DNA of 19,224 nt from JBKHDT01 sp046541195 (GCA_046541195.1 JBKHDT010000045.1:1-19224); one strand, 5' to 3'. Numbered from the stretch's first letter, positions 6,342 to 14,531 are shown. The notes: generated by a model not told the origin, from the letters alone. Made by a program: numbers and translations.

Positions 6342-8212
6342 CAGCTTCGCTCCGCTCCGAGCGCGGCCAGATCAAGATGGCGGTGCAGCCACTTTTGATG
6401 ATCGGCAATCACGCGGAAGGCATCGCGCAGGTGCGCGCGTTCCAGGCTTGACAGGTTTTCCGGGTCCAGCCGGTTGTCCGGGGCGGCGCCGGCCCGGATC
6501 TGGACGGCCTGATGACGGGCGCGCAGCGTGTAGAGAAACCGCCAGGCGTCCATCAGCGCATGGGCGGTCGGCCTGTCCAGTCCTTCAGCGCGCGCCGCGC
6601 TCTCAAGGCGCTCGAGGGTGTTGACCCGCTCCCGGGCCAGCTCCAGGGCATGAAACCGGGCGATGTCCGTGATCGCCAGCAGGCCCTGCTGCTTGAGATC
6701 CAGCGTGGCCTCGTGCTCGTCCTCGGCCACCACCACCAGCCGACCGAAAAAGCCCAGCGGCGGTCGGGTAGTCAAAGCGTGGGCCGCCAAAAAACGCTGG
6801 AAGATCCGGTTGGCGGCCGCCTGGGGCAGGATCTGGTCGAACAGCGACTGCCGAAGGGTATCTTCGCCCGAGAGGGTGCGCATGTCGAAGAAGTTGCAGG
6901 CCAGCATGACCGCCTTCGGGTCCGGGTTCTCGATCCAGTCGCGGAAGCAGGCAATCCAGTCGCTCAGCGGGCGCCGCCACTCGGGGTTGCTCGCCATGAC
7001 CGCTCCGGGACAGGGGACCAGCCCTGCCGATGCCAGTCCGTCCTGCACCCGGCTCGCCAGTTTGGCGAACCAGTCCGCGTGTCGTGCCGGGTCGTAGTGA
7101 TCCGACAGGATCAGCGCGTGGTCCTGGTCGGTATGCGCGGTCTGCTCGCGTCGTGCCTGGCTGCCCAGCGCCACCCAGGCGTAGGGTACCGGGGGCGGGC
7201 CGAGGTCGGCTTCGGCCAGTTCGATCAGGCGCCGGGTCATGGCATCGGTCACGGTCACGATCGCTTCACCGAGTGCCGGTCCGTCGGCCCCGATATCCAC
7301 CAGTCGCGCCTGCAGGACCGGCAGCCGCTGCCCGGCGGCCGCAACCGCCTCGGGCGTGGCAGCGGCCCGGATCTCGCGCACCAGGTGGATGCTCTGGGTC
7401 CCCTGCGCGCGCAGCAGGTCGGAGCTTGAGATGATGCCGAGCAGCCGGCCATTGTCGTCGACCACCGGCAGATGGTGTATCTCGTGGCGCGAAAGGGTCA
7501 GCATGGCCTCGAAGGCCGACAGCGCCGGGGGGACGGTCACCAGGTTCCGGGTCATGATGGAGGCGACCGGTGCTTCGGGCGAACGGCCCTCGGCCAGGCA
7601 GCGTCGCCGCAGGTCCCGGTCGGTGATCAGCCCGGTCAGCCGGTTGTCCTCCAGCAGGAGCAGGGCGGTCACCTGGTGCGCACTCATGCGTTGTGCAGCC
7701 GCACGGATACTCATGGTCGGTTCGCCGGTGACCGGCTGGCGGGCCAGGAGGCTGCCCACGCGGGCGCCCATCGCGGCCAGCGCCTGGGAGTCCTCGGAGC
7801 GCAGGCGAACCAGCGCCTGTTCCAGCCGTTCCCGTGCGCTGCGCTCCAGTCGCAGGGCCAGGGCCGGCAGACGCGCGCAAAGCCGGTCAAGCCGGTCGGC
7901 GGGCAGGCGGTACAGCAGGCTGTCTTCCCGGACTTCCCATCCGTCTTCCTGGTTGCTCTCTGCACGCAGCACACAGTAATCGCCGCTGCCCAGTTGCTCG
8001 ATCAGGCTGCCGTCCTGCGGATCGCGTCGCCTGAGCGCGCCGCTGCGCAGCAGCCACAGGCCCCCGGCGTCGGGCGGCGGGAACGGACTGCCCCGGCGCA
8101 GGTAGCGTACCTTCAGCCGCTCGGGCATCCGGTCGAGCTCCTCGTCGGGCAGATCGGAGAAAAGGGCGGTCTGAGCCAGAAACGCCCGGATCTCCCAGAG
8201 TTCAGCGGCCAT
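6341..8212 (-). CDS. CBS-domain/DUF294 nucleotidyltransferase-like protein A
   Basis: 623 residues. Order seen: cyclic-nucleotide-binding-like N-terminus (about 1-130, lacking a clear phosphate-binding cassette); two CBS repeats (about 155-275, with ITDRDLRRR and IISSSDLLRAQ); a GlnD-type nucleotidyltransferase domain DUF294 with VALGSQARREQTAHTDQDHA, where the two Asp in TDQD would bind metal; and a DUF294_C helical domain (PPLGFFGRL, then HEATLDLKQQG). The family is thought to be regulatory, with CBS repeats sensing adenine nucleotides. Chosen start: ATG at 8212 with AGGAGG ten bases upstream; the frame extends to 8299 without a better site. It lies downstream of the symporter and is joined to the exonuclease by a one-base overlap. 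A paralogue is present at 10632-12533. Confidence 0.88.
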   Translation of the reverse strand: MAAELWEIRAFLAQTALFSDLPDEELDRMPERLKVRYLRRGSPFPPPDAGGLWLLRSGALRRRDPQDGSLIEQLGSGDYCVLRAESNQEDGWEVREDSLLYRLPADRLDRLCARLPALALRLERSARERLEQALVRLRSEDSQALAAMGARVGSLLARQPVTGEPTMSIRAAAQRMSAHQVTALLLLEDNRLTGLITDRDLRRRCLAEGRSPEAPVASIMTRNLVTVPPALSAFEAMLTLSRHEIHHLPVVDDNGRLLGIISSSDLLRAQGTQSIHLVREIRAAATPEAVAAAGQRLPVLQARLVDIGADGPALGEAIVTVTDAMTRRLIELAEADLGPPPVPYAWVALGSQARREQTAHTDQDHALILSDHYDPARHADWFAKLASRVQDGLASAGLVPCPGAVMASNPEWRRPLSDWIACFRDWIENPDPKAVMLACNFFDMRTLSGEDTLRQSLFDQILPQAAANRIFQRFLAAHALTTRPPLGFFGRLVVVAEDEHEATLDLKQQGLLAITDIARFHALELARERVNTLERLESAARAEGLDRPTAHALMDAWRFLYTLRARHQAVQIRAGAAPDNRLDPENLSSLERAHLRDAFRVIADHQKWLHRHLDLAALGAERS

Positions 8213-8262
8213 GATCTCTTGCCTCCTGGTCTTGGTGCAGGGTTTCCTGGCGCAGGATGGAT

Positions 8263-8383
8263 GCTCTTGCGTGATGAGCCGCGCCGGCCGATCACGCAAG
8301 AGCCCCCGGCCATGGCCGGGGGCGGGTTGTCGGGGGTCGGCGTCCGTGGTGCCGACCCGCTGGAAAGGTCCGCATGACTGCGG
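8263..8383. repeat. Cluster of four consecutive hairpins between the symporter and CBS/DUF294-A genes
   Basis: Four perfect inverted repeats occur in 121 bases. One has 13-base arms at 8263-8275 and 8291-8303 (GCTCTTGCGTGAT / ATCACGCAAGAGC). A 20-base palindrome, CCCCCGGCCA/TGGCCGGGGG, covers 8303-8322. One has 8-base arms at 8334-8341 and 8351-8358 (GGGTCGGC / GCCGACCC). One has 5-base arms at 8370-8374 and 8379-8383 (CCGCA / TGCGG). They fill most of the 184-base gap after the symporter stop. No T run follows on the minus strand, so simple rho-independent termination is not obvious. A REP-like mRNA stabiliser or a partial terminator setting different levels of transporter and regulator is plausible. 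Confidence 0.6.
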
Positions 8384-8396
8384 CGCCTTGCCGGTC

Positions 8397-10160
8397 TCAG
8401 CTCGCGCGGGGCACGCGCACGTCTTCGACCATCTGCTGGATATGCTCCGGCGGCGGGGCGCTGGACTTCGAAACCAGGTAGGCCACCACGAAGTTGATCA
8501 GCGCACCGATCGGACCGAACGAGCCCGGCGAGATGCCAAACAGCCAGTTGTCCGGGTTATCCGGCAGCATGTTGGTGTCGGGGATGAAGAACCAGCCCTT
8601 GTACATGAAGATGTACAGCAGGGTGGCGACAAGGCCCGCCACCATGCCGGCCACGGCGCCCTTGTTGTTGATGGTCTTGCTGAAGATCCCCATCATCAGC
8701 GCCGGGAACAGCGAGGCGGCCGCCAGACCGAAGGCCAGCGCCACGACTTCCGCCGCGAACCCCGGTGGATTCAGCCCGAAGTAGCCGGCCAGCAGGATGG
8801 CGCCCACCATGGCCAGACGCCCGGCAAGCAGTTCGCGCTTCTCGGAAATGTTCGGCATGAACACGCCCTTGAGCAGGTCATGCGAGATCGCCGAGGAGAT
8901 CGCCAGCAGCAGGCCGGCCGCGGTGGAGAGTGCCGCGGCGATGCCCCCGGCGGCCACCAGCGCGATCACCCAGTTGGGCAGGTTGGCAATTTCGGGGTTG
9001 GCGAGGACCATGATGTCGCGGTCGACGGTCATCTCGTTGCCGGCCCAGCCCCACTCTTCGGCCTGCGCCGCGAATTCGGGGTTCTGGTCGTTGTAGTACT
9101 GGATGCGGCCGTCGTCGTTCTTGTCCTCGAATTGCAGCAGCCCGGTGTTTTCCCAGGTCAGCATCCACTGCGGGCGCTCGTCGTAGGCCAGGCTGCCCTG
9201 TTCGGTGCCCACCTCGCCGGGCTGGACGGTGTTGATCAGGTTGTAGATCGCCATGGCACCGACTGCCGGGGCAGTCGTGTAGAGGATGGCGATGAACACC
9301 AGGGTCCAGCCGGCGGACTTGCGGGCATCCCGGACGCGCGGCACGGTGAAGAACCGCACGATCACGTGCGGCAGGCCCGCGGTGCCGATCATCAGCGCCA
9401 GGGTCAGCAGGAACACGTTCAGCATGCTGCCCTTCAGTTCCGTGTAGGCCGAGAAGCCCAGGTCCACCAGCACGTTGTCCAGGGCATGCAGCAGGTAGGT
9501 ATCCCCACCGCCCTGGGCGAGGGTGCCGCCCAGGCCGGTCTGCGGCAGGAAGTGGCCGGTCAGCTGCAGGGAGATGAACACCGCCGGGACCGTGTAGGCG
9601 AAGATCATGACCACGTACTGGGCGATCTGGGTGTAGGTGATGCCCTTCATGCCGCCGAGCACCGCATAGAAGAACACGATCGCCATGCCCGCGAACAGCC
9701 CGACATGCAGCGGCACCTCCAGAAAGCGGGAGAAGGCAATGCCGACGCCGCGCATCTGGCCGATGACGTAGGTGATCGAGATCACCAGCAGGCAGATGAC
9801 CGCCACGATCCGGGCGGTCTGCGAGTAGAAGCGATCACCCACGAATTCGGGCACGGTGAACTTGCCGAACTTGCGCAGGTAGGGCGCGAGCAGCAGGGCC
9901 ATCAGCACGTAGCCGCCGGTCCAGCCCATCAGGTAGGCGGAGGCGTCGTAGCCCTGGAAGGCGATCAGGCCGGCCATCGAGATGAACGAGGCGGCGGACA
10001 TCCAGTCGGCGGCGGTGGCCATGCCGTTGGCAATCGGGTTGACGCCCTTGCCGGCGACGTAGAATTCGCCGGTGGTCCCCGCGCGCGCCAGCCAGGCCAG
10101 CACGATGTACAGCAGGAAGGTCGCGCCGACCACGATATAGGTCATTGTCTTGAGATCCAT
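8397..10160 (-). CDS. Sodium:solute symporter, VC_2705 subfamily (ActP-like, probable acetate or other short-chain acid uptake)
   Basis: 587 residues of the SLC5/SSS family with about 13 membrane helices. Seen: FYVAGKGVNPIANGMATAAD near the N-terminus (SSS helix 1 unwound region), SFISMAGLIAFQGYD, the GGMKGITYTQIAQY segment, TAGLPHVIVRFFTVP as in acetate permeases, and AALSTAAGLLLAISSAISHD (the conserved SSS sodium-binding Ser region). A soluble insert at about residues 315-370, including DKNDDGRIQYYND, is typical of the VC_2705 subgroup and absent from E. coli ActP. The ATG at 10160 has AAGGAG about eight bases upstream. The DUF4212 small subunit gene ends 15 bases upstream, and the pair is diagnostic of the subfamily. 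Substrate assignment is inference from ActP relatives. Confidence 0.9.
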   Translation of the reverse strand: MDLKTMTYIVVGATFLLYIVLAWLARAGTTGEFYVAGKGVNPIANGMATAADWMSAASFISMAGLIAFQGYDASAYLMGWTGGYVLMALLLAPYLRKFGKFTVPEFVGDRFYSQTARIVAVICLLVISITYVIGQMRGVGIAFSRFLEVPLHVGLFAGMAIVFFYAVLGGMKGITYTQIAQYVVMIFAYTVPAVFISLQLTGHFLPQTGLGGTLAQGGGDTYLLHALDNVLVDLGFSAYTELKGSMLNVFLLTLALMIGTAGLPHVIVRFFTVPRVRDARKSAGWTLVFIAILYTTAPAVGAMAIYNLINTVQPGEVGTEQGSLAYDERPQWMLTWENTGLLQFEDKNDDGRIQYYNDQNPEFAAQAEEWGWAGNEMTVDRDIMVLANPEIANLPNWVIALVAAGGIAAALSTAAGLLLAISSAISHDLLKGVFMPNISEKRELLAGRLAMVGAILLAGYFGLNPPGFAAEVVALAFGLAAASLFPALMMGIFSKTINNKGAVAGMVAGLVATLLYIFMYKGWFFIPDTNMLPDNPDNWLFGISPGSFGPIGALINFVVAYLVSKSSAPPPEHIQQMVEDVRVPRAS

Positions 10161-10175
10161 GATGCGCGCTCCTTC

Positions 10176-10439
10176 TTATTCTTCGTGGACGTCGAACTGG
10201 CGGTCGATCGCGTTCATCCGCCAGGCGTAGAAGAAGATCAGCACCACGAAGGTGTAGATCGATCCCTGCTGGGCGAACCAGAACCCGAGCTGGTACCCCG
10301 CGATGGTGATGCCGTTGAGTACGGGGGCGAGAAGAATCCCGAACCCGTAGGAGACGACGAACCAGATCACCAGGCAGAGGGTGATCAGCTTCAGGTTGGC
10401 CTTCCAGTAGGCCTCCCGGCTGTTGTCGGTCGATTGCAT
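10176..10439 (-). CDS. DUF4212 sodium:solute symporter small subunit
   Basis: 87 residues with two membrane helices: about 17-42 (LKLITLCLVIWFVVSYGFGILL) and about 58-78 (SIYTFVVLIFFYAWRMN). The N-terminus EAYWKANLKLI and the C-terminal RMNAIDRQFDVHEE match the small partner protein always found beside VC_2705-type symporters. It probably stabilises or assists the large subunit in the inner membrane. Start ATG at 10439 with AGGAG nearby; stop TAA 15 bases before the symporter start, so the two are translated from one message. Confidence 0.9.
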   Translation of the reverse strand: MQSTDNSREAYWKANLKLITLCLVIWFVVSYGFGILLAPVLNGITIAGYQLGFWFAQQGSIYTFVVLIFFYAWRMNAIDRQFDVHEE

Positions 10440-10631
10440 GGCACAAGGCTCCTGTCATTGCTTGAAGATGTCTGCCGCCTGTGGTCGACGGCTTGGCGAC
10501 GAAAAACACGCCCCGGCGGACAGCCGTCCGGGCTGCGCGTCGTCAACGCGCCGGGGCCTCCCGCCCCGCATGGCAGGCTCCCGTCATGACGGGGCCTGCC
10601 TTGCCCGGGTCCGCTTCCGGCGGGCCCGGTA
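10440..10631 (-). promoter_or_regulatory. Intergenic region upstream of the symporter pair, with GC-rich stem-loops
   Basis: This 192-base gap separates CBS/DUF294-B from the DUF4212 gene on the same strand. It contains a 14-base-pair stem with one bulged T, GGCAGGC-T-CCCGTCA / TGACGGGGCCTGCC (10572-10600), and a second stem CCGGGTCCGC / GCGGGCCCGG (about 10605-10629, one G-T pair). They lie just after the CBS/DUF294-B stop and may limit read-through, although neither carries a T run on the minus strand. A promoter for the symporter pair would be expected between about 10460 and 10560, but I could not find a convincing one. Confidence 0.4.
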
Positions 10632-12533
10632 TCAAAGCTGGTAGTCGACGGCGAGCTTGGCCTGCAGCTTGCGCGCCTGCCGGAACGACTCCTTGAGGAT
10701 TCGACGATCGAGTTCGTTGAGGCTGTCCGGGTCCGCGTGGTTGCTCAAGGACTCGCCCGCGGCGAGCTGGCCCTGGTGCATCCGCATCCGCAGCAGCTGA
10801 ATGTAGTGGTAGGCCGCGATCCAGGCATCCACGTCGGCCTGGGACAGCAACGAGCGATCGGCCAAGGCCTGGAGCCGGTCGACGGTGTTGACCGCCTCGA
10901 CGCCGGCCGCCAACGCCATGATGCGCGCGGCGTCCACGTAGGGCGTGACCCCGTTGAGTTTCAGGTCCAGGGTGTTCTGGTGGGCGCCCCGGCTTTCGAC
11001 CTTGAAGTCCCGGATCAGGCCCAGCGGTGGTCTCAGGCGCAGGGCGTTCTCCGCCATCTGGCGGCGGAAGCGGCTGTTGCGGGCCGTCTGTTCAAGCAGC
11101 CGGCCACGCAGGGACTCGACAGGCGCCGGGTCCCCCTCGATCACCCGAAAGTCGAAGAAGATGCTTGCCTTGAGCAGGTGTTCGGGGGTGCCCTGGTCGA
11201 TCCAGCGCGTGAAGCGGGCCTGCCATTCCTCGGCTGTCAGGCAGCATTCGGGGTTGCGCGCCATGATGTTGCCGGGGCAGAGCGCGAAGCCGCATTCGGC
11301 CAGCGCGACGTTGATCCGGTCGGCCAGGGGCAACAGCCGGCTCCGGGCTTCCTCGGCGGACATCCCCACCGGAGGCGTGAAGAGGATCCCGTTGTCCTGG
11401 TCGGTCTTGAGTGTCTGCTCCTGGCGACCCTCGCTGCCGAAGGCCAGCCAGGCGAAGCGCACGCCCGGGTCGCCGGTCGCTTCGATGCACAACTCGATCA
11501 CCCGGCGGGCAATCCGGTCATTGAGCAGGGTAATCATCTGGCCGATCTGTTCGGCCTGTGCGCCCTGGGCAATCAGCTGGCCGACCAGCCTGGGAATGTC
11601 GGACGCGGTCCGCGCCAGTGACGCGACCGTGTCCGCCTGGCTGATCGACCGGGACAGCTGCACCAGGTTGATTCGCCGGGTGGAGAACAGATCCCGCTCG
11701 GAAAGCACCCCGACCAGACGCTGCCGCTCGACGATGCAGACATGGCCGAAACCGTGCTCGGCCATCAGCATGGCGGCCTCGAACGCATAGGCGCGGGTGC
11801 CCAGCGACACCGGGTTGGGGGTCATGACCTCCGAGATCGCCGTTTCAAGAGGCACCTGCGGGAGTGCCACCCGGTCGAGCAGGTCGTGCAGGGTGAACAG
11901 CCCGAGGGGACGATCCGCCGAATCCGTCATGATCATGCTGCCGATGCGGTGTGTCTGCATCGTGTGCAGCGCCTCGCGAATCGGGGTGTCCGGGGGACAG
12001 GTAACCGGCGCGCGCCGGATGCACTCGCTGACCCGCAGCGCGAGGATGCCGCCGCCGCCCTGCTGGTGGATCGCCTGCGCCTGGATCTGGTGCTGCACCT
12101 GGTCGAGCAGGCTGGCCAGTCGGCGGGTGCAGAAGTCCGAGAAGGCAGGGCTTTGCCGGAGCAGGGTATCGAAGTCCTCGCGCGGCAGTTCCAGGCACAG
12201 GCAGTCTTCCGCAGCCCGGTGGACCGTCCGGACCGGCCGCCGCCCGAGCAGGGCGCCAATCGGAAAGCACTCGCCCGGGGCCAGCTCCCAGGCGTTGCCG
12301 CTGGTGTCGGTATCCGGGCTTTCGCCGCGCACACGGCCCTGCCGGATGATGATGAAACGGTCGGCCGGCCCGCTTTCCGGGTCGGTGATCTTGGCCCCGC
12401 GTGCGTACAGGCTCTGATTCAGTCGCTTGGCCAGCCATTCGAGCTGCGCCGGTTCCATCTGGTCGAAGGGCGCGTGCCGACGCAGAAAGTCGATCATCGA
12501 CTGCAACGGGATATTGTCGAGTGACTCGGTCAT
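10632..12533 (-). CDS. CBS-domain/DUF294 nucleotidyltransferase-like protein B
   Basis: 633 residues with the same layout as paralogue A. A cyclic-nucleotide-binding-like domain comes first (about 1-135; GECFPIGALLGRRPVRTVHRA occupies the phosphate-cassette position but is not canonical). CBS repeats follow (LHDLLDRVALP and VGVLSERDLFSTRR). Then comes the DUF294 nucleotidyltransferase motif AFGSEGRQEQTLKTDQDNG, with the expected metal-binding Asp pair, and the C-terminal domain PPLGLIRDFKV, HQNTLDLKLNG. It is predicted to be a cytoplasmic regulator of the downstream transporter (inference). The ATG at 12533 gives the family-like N-terminus; the ribosome-binding site is weak (ACGGAC). The open frame continues to 12707 without a good start. 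Divergence from paralogue A shows an old duplication, not a recent tandem copy. Confidence 0.87.
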   Translation of the reverse strand: MTESLDNIPLQSMIDFLRRHAPFDQMEPAQLEWLAKRLNQSLYARGAKITDPESGPADRFIIIRQGRVRGESPDTDTSGNAWELAPGECFPIGALLGRRPVRTVHRAAEDCLCLELPREDFDTLLRQSPAFSDFCTRRLASLLDQVQHQIQAQAIHQQGGGGILALRVSECIRRAPVTCPPDTPIREALHTMQTHRIGSMIMTDSADRPLGLFTLHDLLDRVALPQVPLETAISEVMTPNPVSLGTRAYAFEAAMLMAEHGFGHVCIVERQRLVGVLSERDLFSTRRINLVQLSRSISQADTVASLARTASDIPRLVGQLIAQGAQAEQIGQMITLLNDRIARRVIELCIEATGDPGVRFAWLAFGSEGRQEQTLKTDQDNGILFTPPVGMSAEEARSRLLPLADRINVALAECGFALCPGNIMARNPECCLTAEEWQARFTRWIDQGTPEHLLKASIFFDFRVIEGDPAPVESLRGRLLEQTARNSRFRRQMAENALRLRPPLGLIRDFKVESRGAHQNTLDLKLNGVTPYVDAARIMALAAGVEAVNTVDRLQALADRSLLSQADVDAWIAAYHYIQLLRMRMHQGQLAAGESLSNHADPDSLNELDRRILKESFRQARKLQAKLAVDYQL

Positions 12534-12786
12534 GATCGTCCGTGCGGGTCCGGGAAGCGTGTCGGGCGCCAGTAAAAAGCATGATCCGTTCCATGTCCTG
12601 CGACCGGGCCTGCGCCGCCCCGGGTCGGGCGCACCGGATTGGTTGCTTGCAACCACATGGTGTGAAGCGCTCCGGGGCCTCGCACCACCGGGCTGCTGCC
12701 GATCCATGCCCGGCCCCTGGCAAGCGCCTCCAGCCTCGCCTTGGTCCGGCGCGACCTGGATGGCCGGTGGGGCAGGCGGGAGTGCT

Positions 12787-12832
12787 CGGTGTTACCTCAC
12801 GAAACAGCGAGTTGTTACCATTGGTAACACCG
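12787..12832. promoter_or_regulatory. TGTTACC / GGTAACA operator-like array
   Basis: TGTTACC occurs at 12790-12796 and 12813-12819, and its complement GGTAACA at 12823-12829. The last two form a perfect 8-1-8 palindrome, TGTTACCA T TGGTAACA (12813-12829). The first and last also form a perfect 10-base inverted repeat, CGGTGTTACC (12787-12796) with GGTAACACCG (12823-12832). The two direct copies are 23 bases apart, about two helical turns. This looks like a cooperative binding site for a dimeric regulator; the core resembles LacI-family GntR-type half sites (ATGTTACC), but the regulator is unknown. Confidence 0.55.
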
Positions 12833-13093
12833 CGCGGCGGGCGAAGTCCCGGCAAACCGGCTGGACGCCCGGTGTCGTGCAGCTTGACGTCGGGGGGCGG
12901 GGGCATTCTCAAAAGGTTTCATCGAAAGGCCCGAGACGATCGGAAGCCCAGGCTTCGCGGTCGTGCCGGAGCCGGCCGTGCCCCAAAGGCCCCCGCAGGA
13001 TGGGTGCAACCCGCTGGCGCCGGCCATTTTGAATGGGCCGGCGCGGTCCGTGCGGTGCGCAGTGGCAAAATCGGCGACGCGGTTTTTGCGGCC

Positions 13094-13102
13094 TGCTACA
13101 GT
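13094..13102 (+). promoter_or_regulatory. Possible extended -10 promoter of mgtE
   Basis: TGCTACAGT fits an extended -10 element (TGn followed by TACAGT, 4 of 6 matches to TATAAT), 88 bases before the mgtE ATG. The expected -35 position (13074-13079, GCGACG) does not match, so the call rests on the extended -10 alone. Confidence 0.3.
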
Positions 13103-13190
13103 ATGCCGCGCGCCGGTCCGGGCGCAGGTGCCGCACAGCCGGAATCAAAAGCGTTTCGGTTGACGATTTTCCCGAGAACCGGAGTGCCTG

Positions 13191-14531
13191 ATGTCGGAAT
13201 TTACGCCCCATCTTTTGCAATTTCTGGACGATGGTGACCGGTCCCGGCTCGCCGAGGCGGCCAGCCGGGCGCATGCCGCCGATATCGCCGACGCGATCGA
13301 GCAATGCGAACCTTCCTGCGCGGCCGAACTGCTCGGTTGCCTGCCGCCGACCCTGCGGGCGGAAGTTTTCGGGCACATCGAGCCTGGTTACCAGACCCGC
13401 ATTGTCGAGGTGATCGACCACCGGGAACTGGCCGTGCTGGTCACCCACATGGAGGCGGACGAACGGGCCGACCTCTACAAGCAGATCCCCGAGTCGCTGC
13501 AGGAAACCCTGCTCTCCGCTCTGGAAGTGGCCGAGCGCGAGGACCTGTGCCGGCTGTCAGCCCACCCGGAGGGCACGGTCGGGTCCATCATGACCTCCGA
13601 GTACGCAGCGCTCCCGCCGGACCTGCTGGCCAGGCAGGCCATTGCCCGGCTGCGCGACCAGGCGCCCGACAAGGAGACCATCTACCAGATCTTCATTGTC
13701 GACGGGGCGCGCCGGCTGGTTGGCACGCTGTCGCTGCGGGAACTGATCCTCGCGCAGCCCGATACCCCGATCCGGGACGTGATGCGGACCGAGGTGATCT
13801 CGATCCCGCTGGACGCGCCAAGCGAGGAGGCCGCGCGCAAGGTTTCCAACTACGACCTGATCGCGCTGCCGGTCATCGACGAGCGCAACCGGATGGTCGG
13901 CATCGTCACGCACGACGATGCCATGGACGTGGCGGAGCAGGAAGCGACCGAGGACTTTCACAAGGCCGGCGGGGCGCAGAACATCGGGATGTCCCTGCGG
14001 GATGCCTCGGTGGGACTGCTGTTTCGCAAGCGGATCGTCTGGCTGGTCATCCTGGTGTTCGTCAATCTGCTCTCCGGCGCGGGAATCGCGTTCTACGAGC
14101 AGACGATCTCGACCTACATCGTGCTGGTCTTCTTCCTGCCGCTGCTGATCGCCAGCGGCGGCAACGCCGGGGCGCAGTCGGCCACGCTGATGGTGCGGGC
14201 GCTGGCGACCGGGGACGTCGGGGCCAAGGACTGGGGCATGATGCTCGGCAAGGAACTGTTCGTGGCCTTGCTGCTTTCCGGGCTGATGGCCTTCATGGTG
14301 GCCGGCGTGGGCTGGATTCGCGGCGGGGAGGAGATCGCGCTGATCGTGGCGGTTGCGATGATCGCCATCGTGGTGGTAGCCAGCCTGGTGGGGATGTCGC
14401 TGCCGTTCCTGCTCACCCGCTTCGGATTCGATCCGGCGGCTGCCAGCGTGCCGCTGGTCACATCTGTCGCCGATGTGCTCGGTGTGCTGGTGTATTTTTC
14501 GATGGCCTCTCTCGTGCTCGGCCTGGGCTGA
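13191..14531 (+). CDS. mgtE: Magnesium transporter MgtE
   Basis: 446 residues, the usual length. Seen: N-terminal superhelical domain (about 1-130, with repeated short helices and HMEADERADLYKQIP); a CBS pair (about 135-250, GSIMTSEYAALPPDLLARQA, then DVMRTEVISIP and MVGIVTHDDAMDVAEQEATED); the connecting plug helix (about 252-275); and five membrane helices (about 281-446). The family signature is SGGNAGAQSATLMVRALATGDV (322-343). The pore Asp equivalent to T. thermophilus D432 is visible in TSVADVLGVLVYFS (D428). MgtE is a homodimeric Mg2+ channel gated by Mg2+ binding between the cytoplasmic domains. The ATG at 13191 has GGAG at 13181-13184. It stands alone, divergent from the CBS/DUF294-B gene and convergent with aroE. 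Confidence 0.95.
   Translation: MSEFTPHLLQFLDDGDRSRLAEAASRAHAADIADAIEQCEPSCAAELLGCLPPTLRAEVFGHIEPGYQTRIVEVIDHRELAVLVTHMEADERADLYKQIPESLQETLLSALEVAEREDLCRLSAHPEGTVGSIMTSEYAALPPDLLARQAIARLRDQAPDKETIYQIFIVDGARRLVGTLSLRELILAQPDTPIRDVMRTEVISIPLDAPSEEAARKVSNYDLIALPVIDERNRMVGIVTHDDAMDVAEQEATEDFHKAGGAQNIGMSLRDASVGLLFRKRIVWLVILVFVNLLSGAGIAFYEQTISTYIVLVFFLPLLIASGGNAGAQSATLMVRALATGDVGAKDWGMMLGKELFVALLLSGLMAFMVAGVGWIRGGEEIALIVAVAMIAIVVVASLVGMSLPFLLTRFGFDPAAASVPLVTSVADVLGVLVYFSMASLVLGLG

Larger units (their letters stand above)
12534..13190. promoter_or_regulatory. Large divergent regulatory region between CBS/DUF294-B and mgtE
   Basis: 657 bases without a credible gene; the open frames here lack ribosome-binding sites and family-like sequence. 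Contents: a GGTTGC-TT-GCAACC palindrome at 12641-12654; the TGTTACC/GGTAACA array at 12787-12832; a stem GAAGCC-CA-GGCTTC (12943-12956) closed further out by ACGA/TCGT (12936-12964); and a stem GCGCCGGCC / GGCCGGCGC (13017-13025, 13036-13044) with the AT-rich loop ATTTTGAATG. A TGCTACAGT extended -10 lies at 13094-13102. No M-box magnesium riboswitch consensus was recognised, although mgtE follows. Confidence 0.5.

Noticed and set aside
8211..10589. 792-codon open frame on the plus strand
   Set aside because: It lies antisense to the symporter and its small subunit, is extremely rich in His, Gln, Gly and Arg, and has no family-like motif. It is a GC-rich shadow frame.
12534..13190. M-box magnesium riboswitch ahead of mgtE
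   Set aside because: The conserved M-box core sequences were not seen; only generic stems are present.
12542..13237. 231-codon plus-strand frame in the CBS/DUF294-B to mgtE gap
   Set aside because: No ribosome-binding site, compositionally biased, and it overlaps the start of mgtE in another frame.
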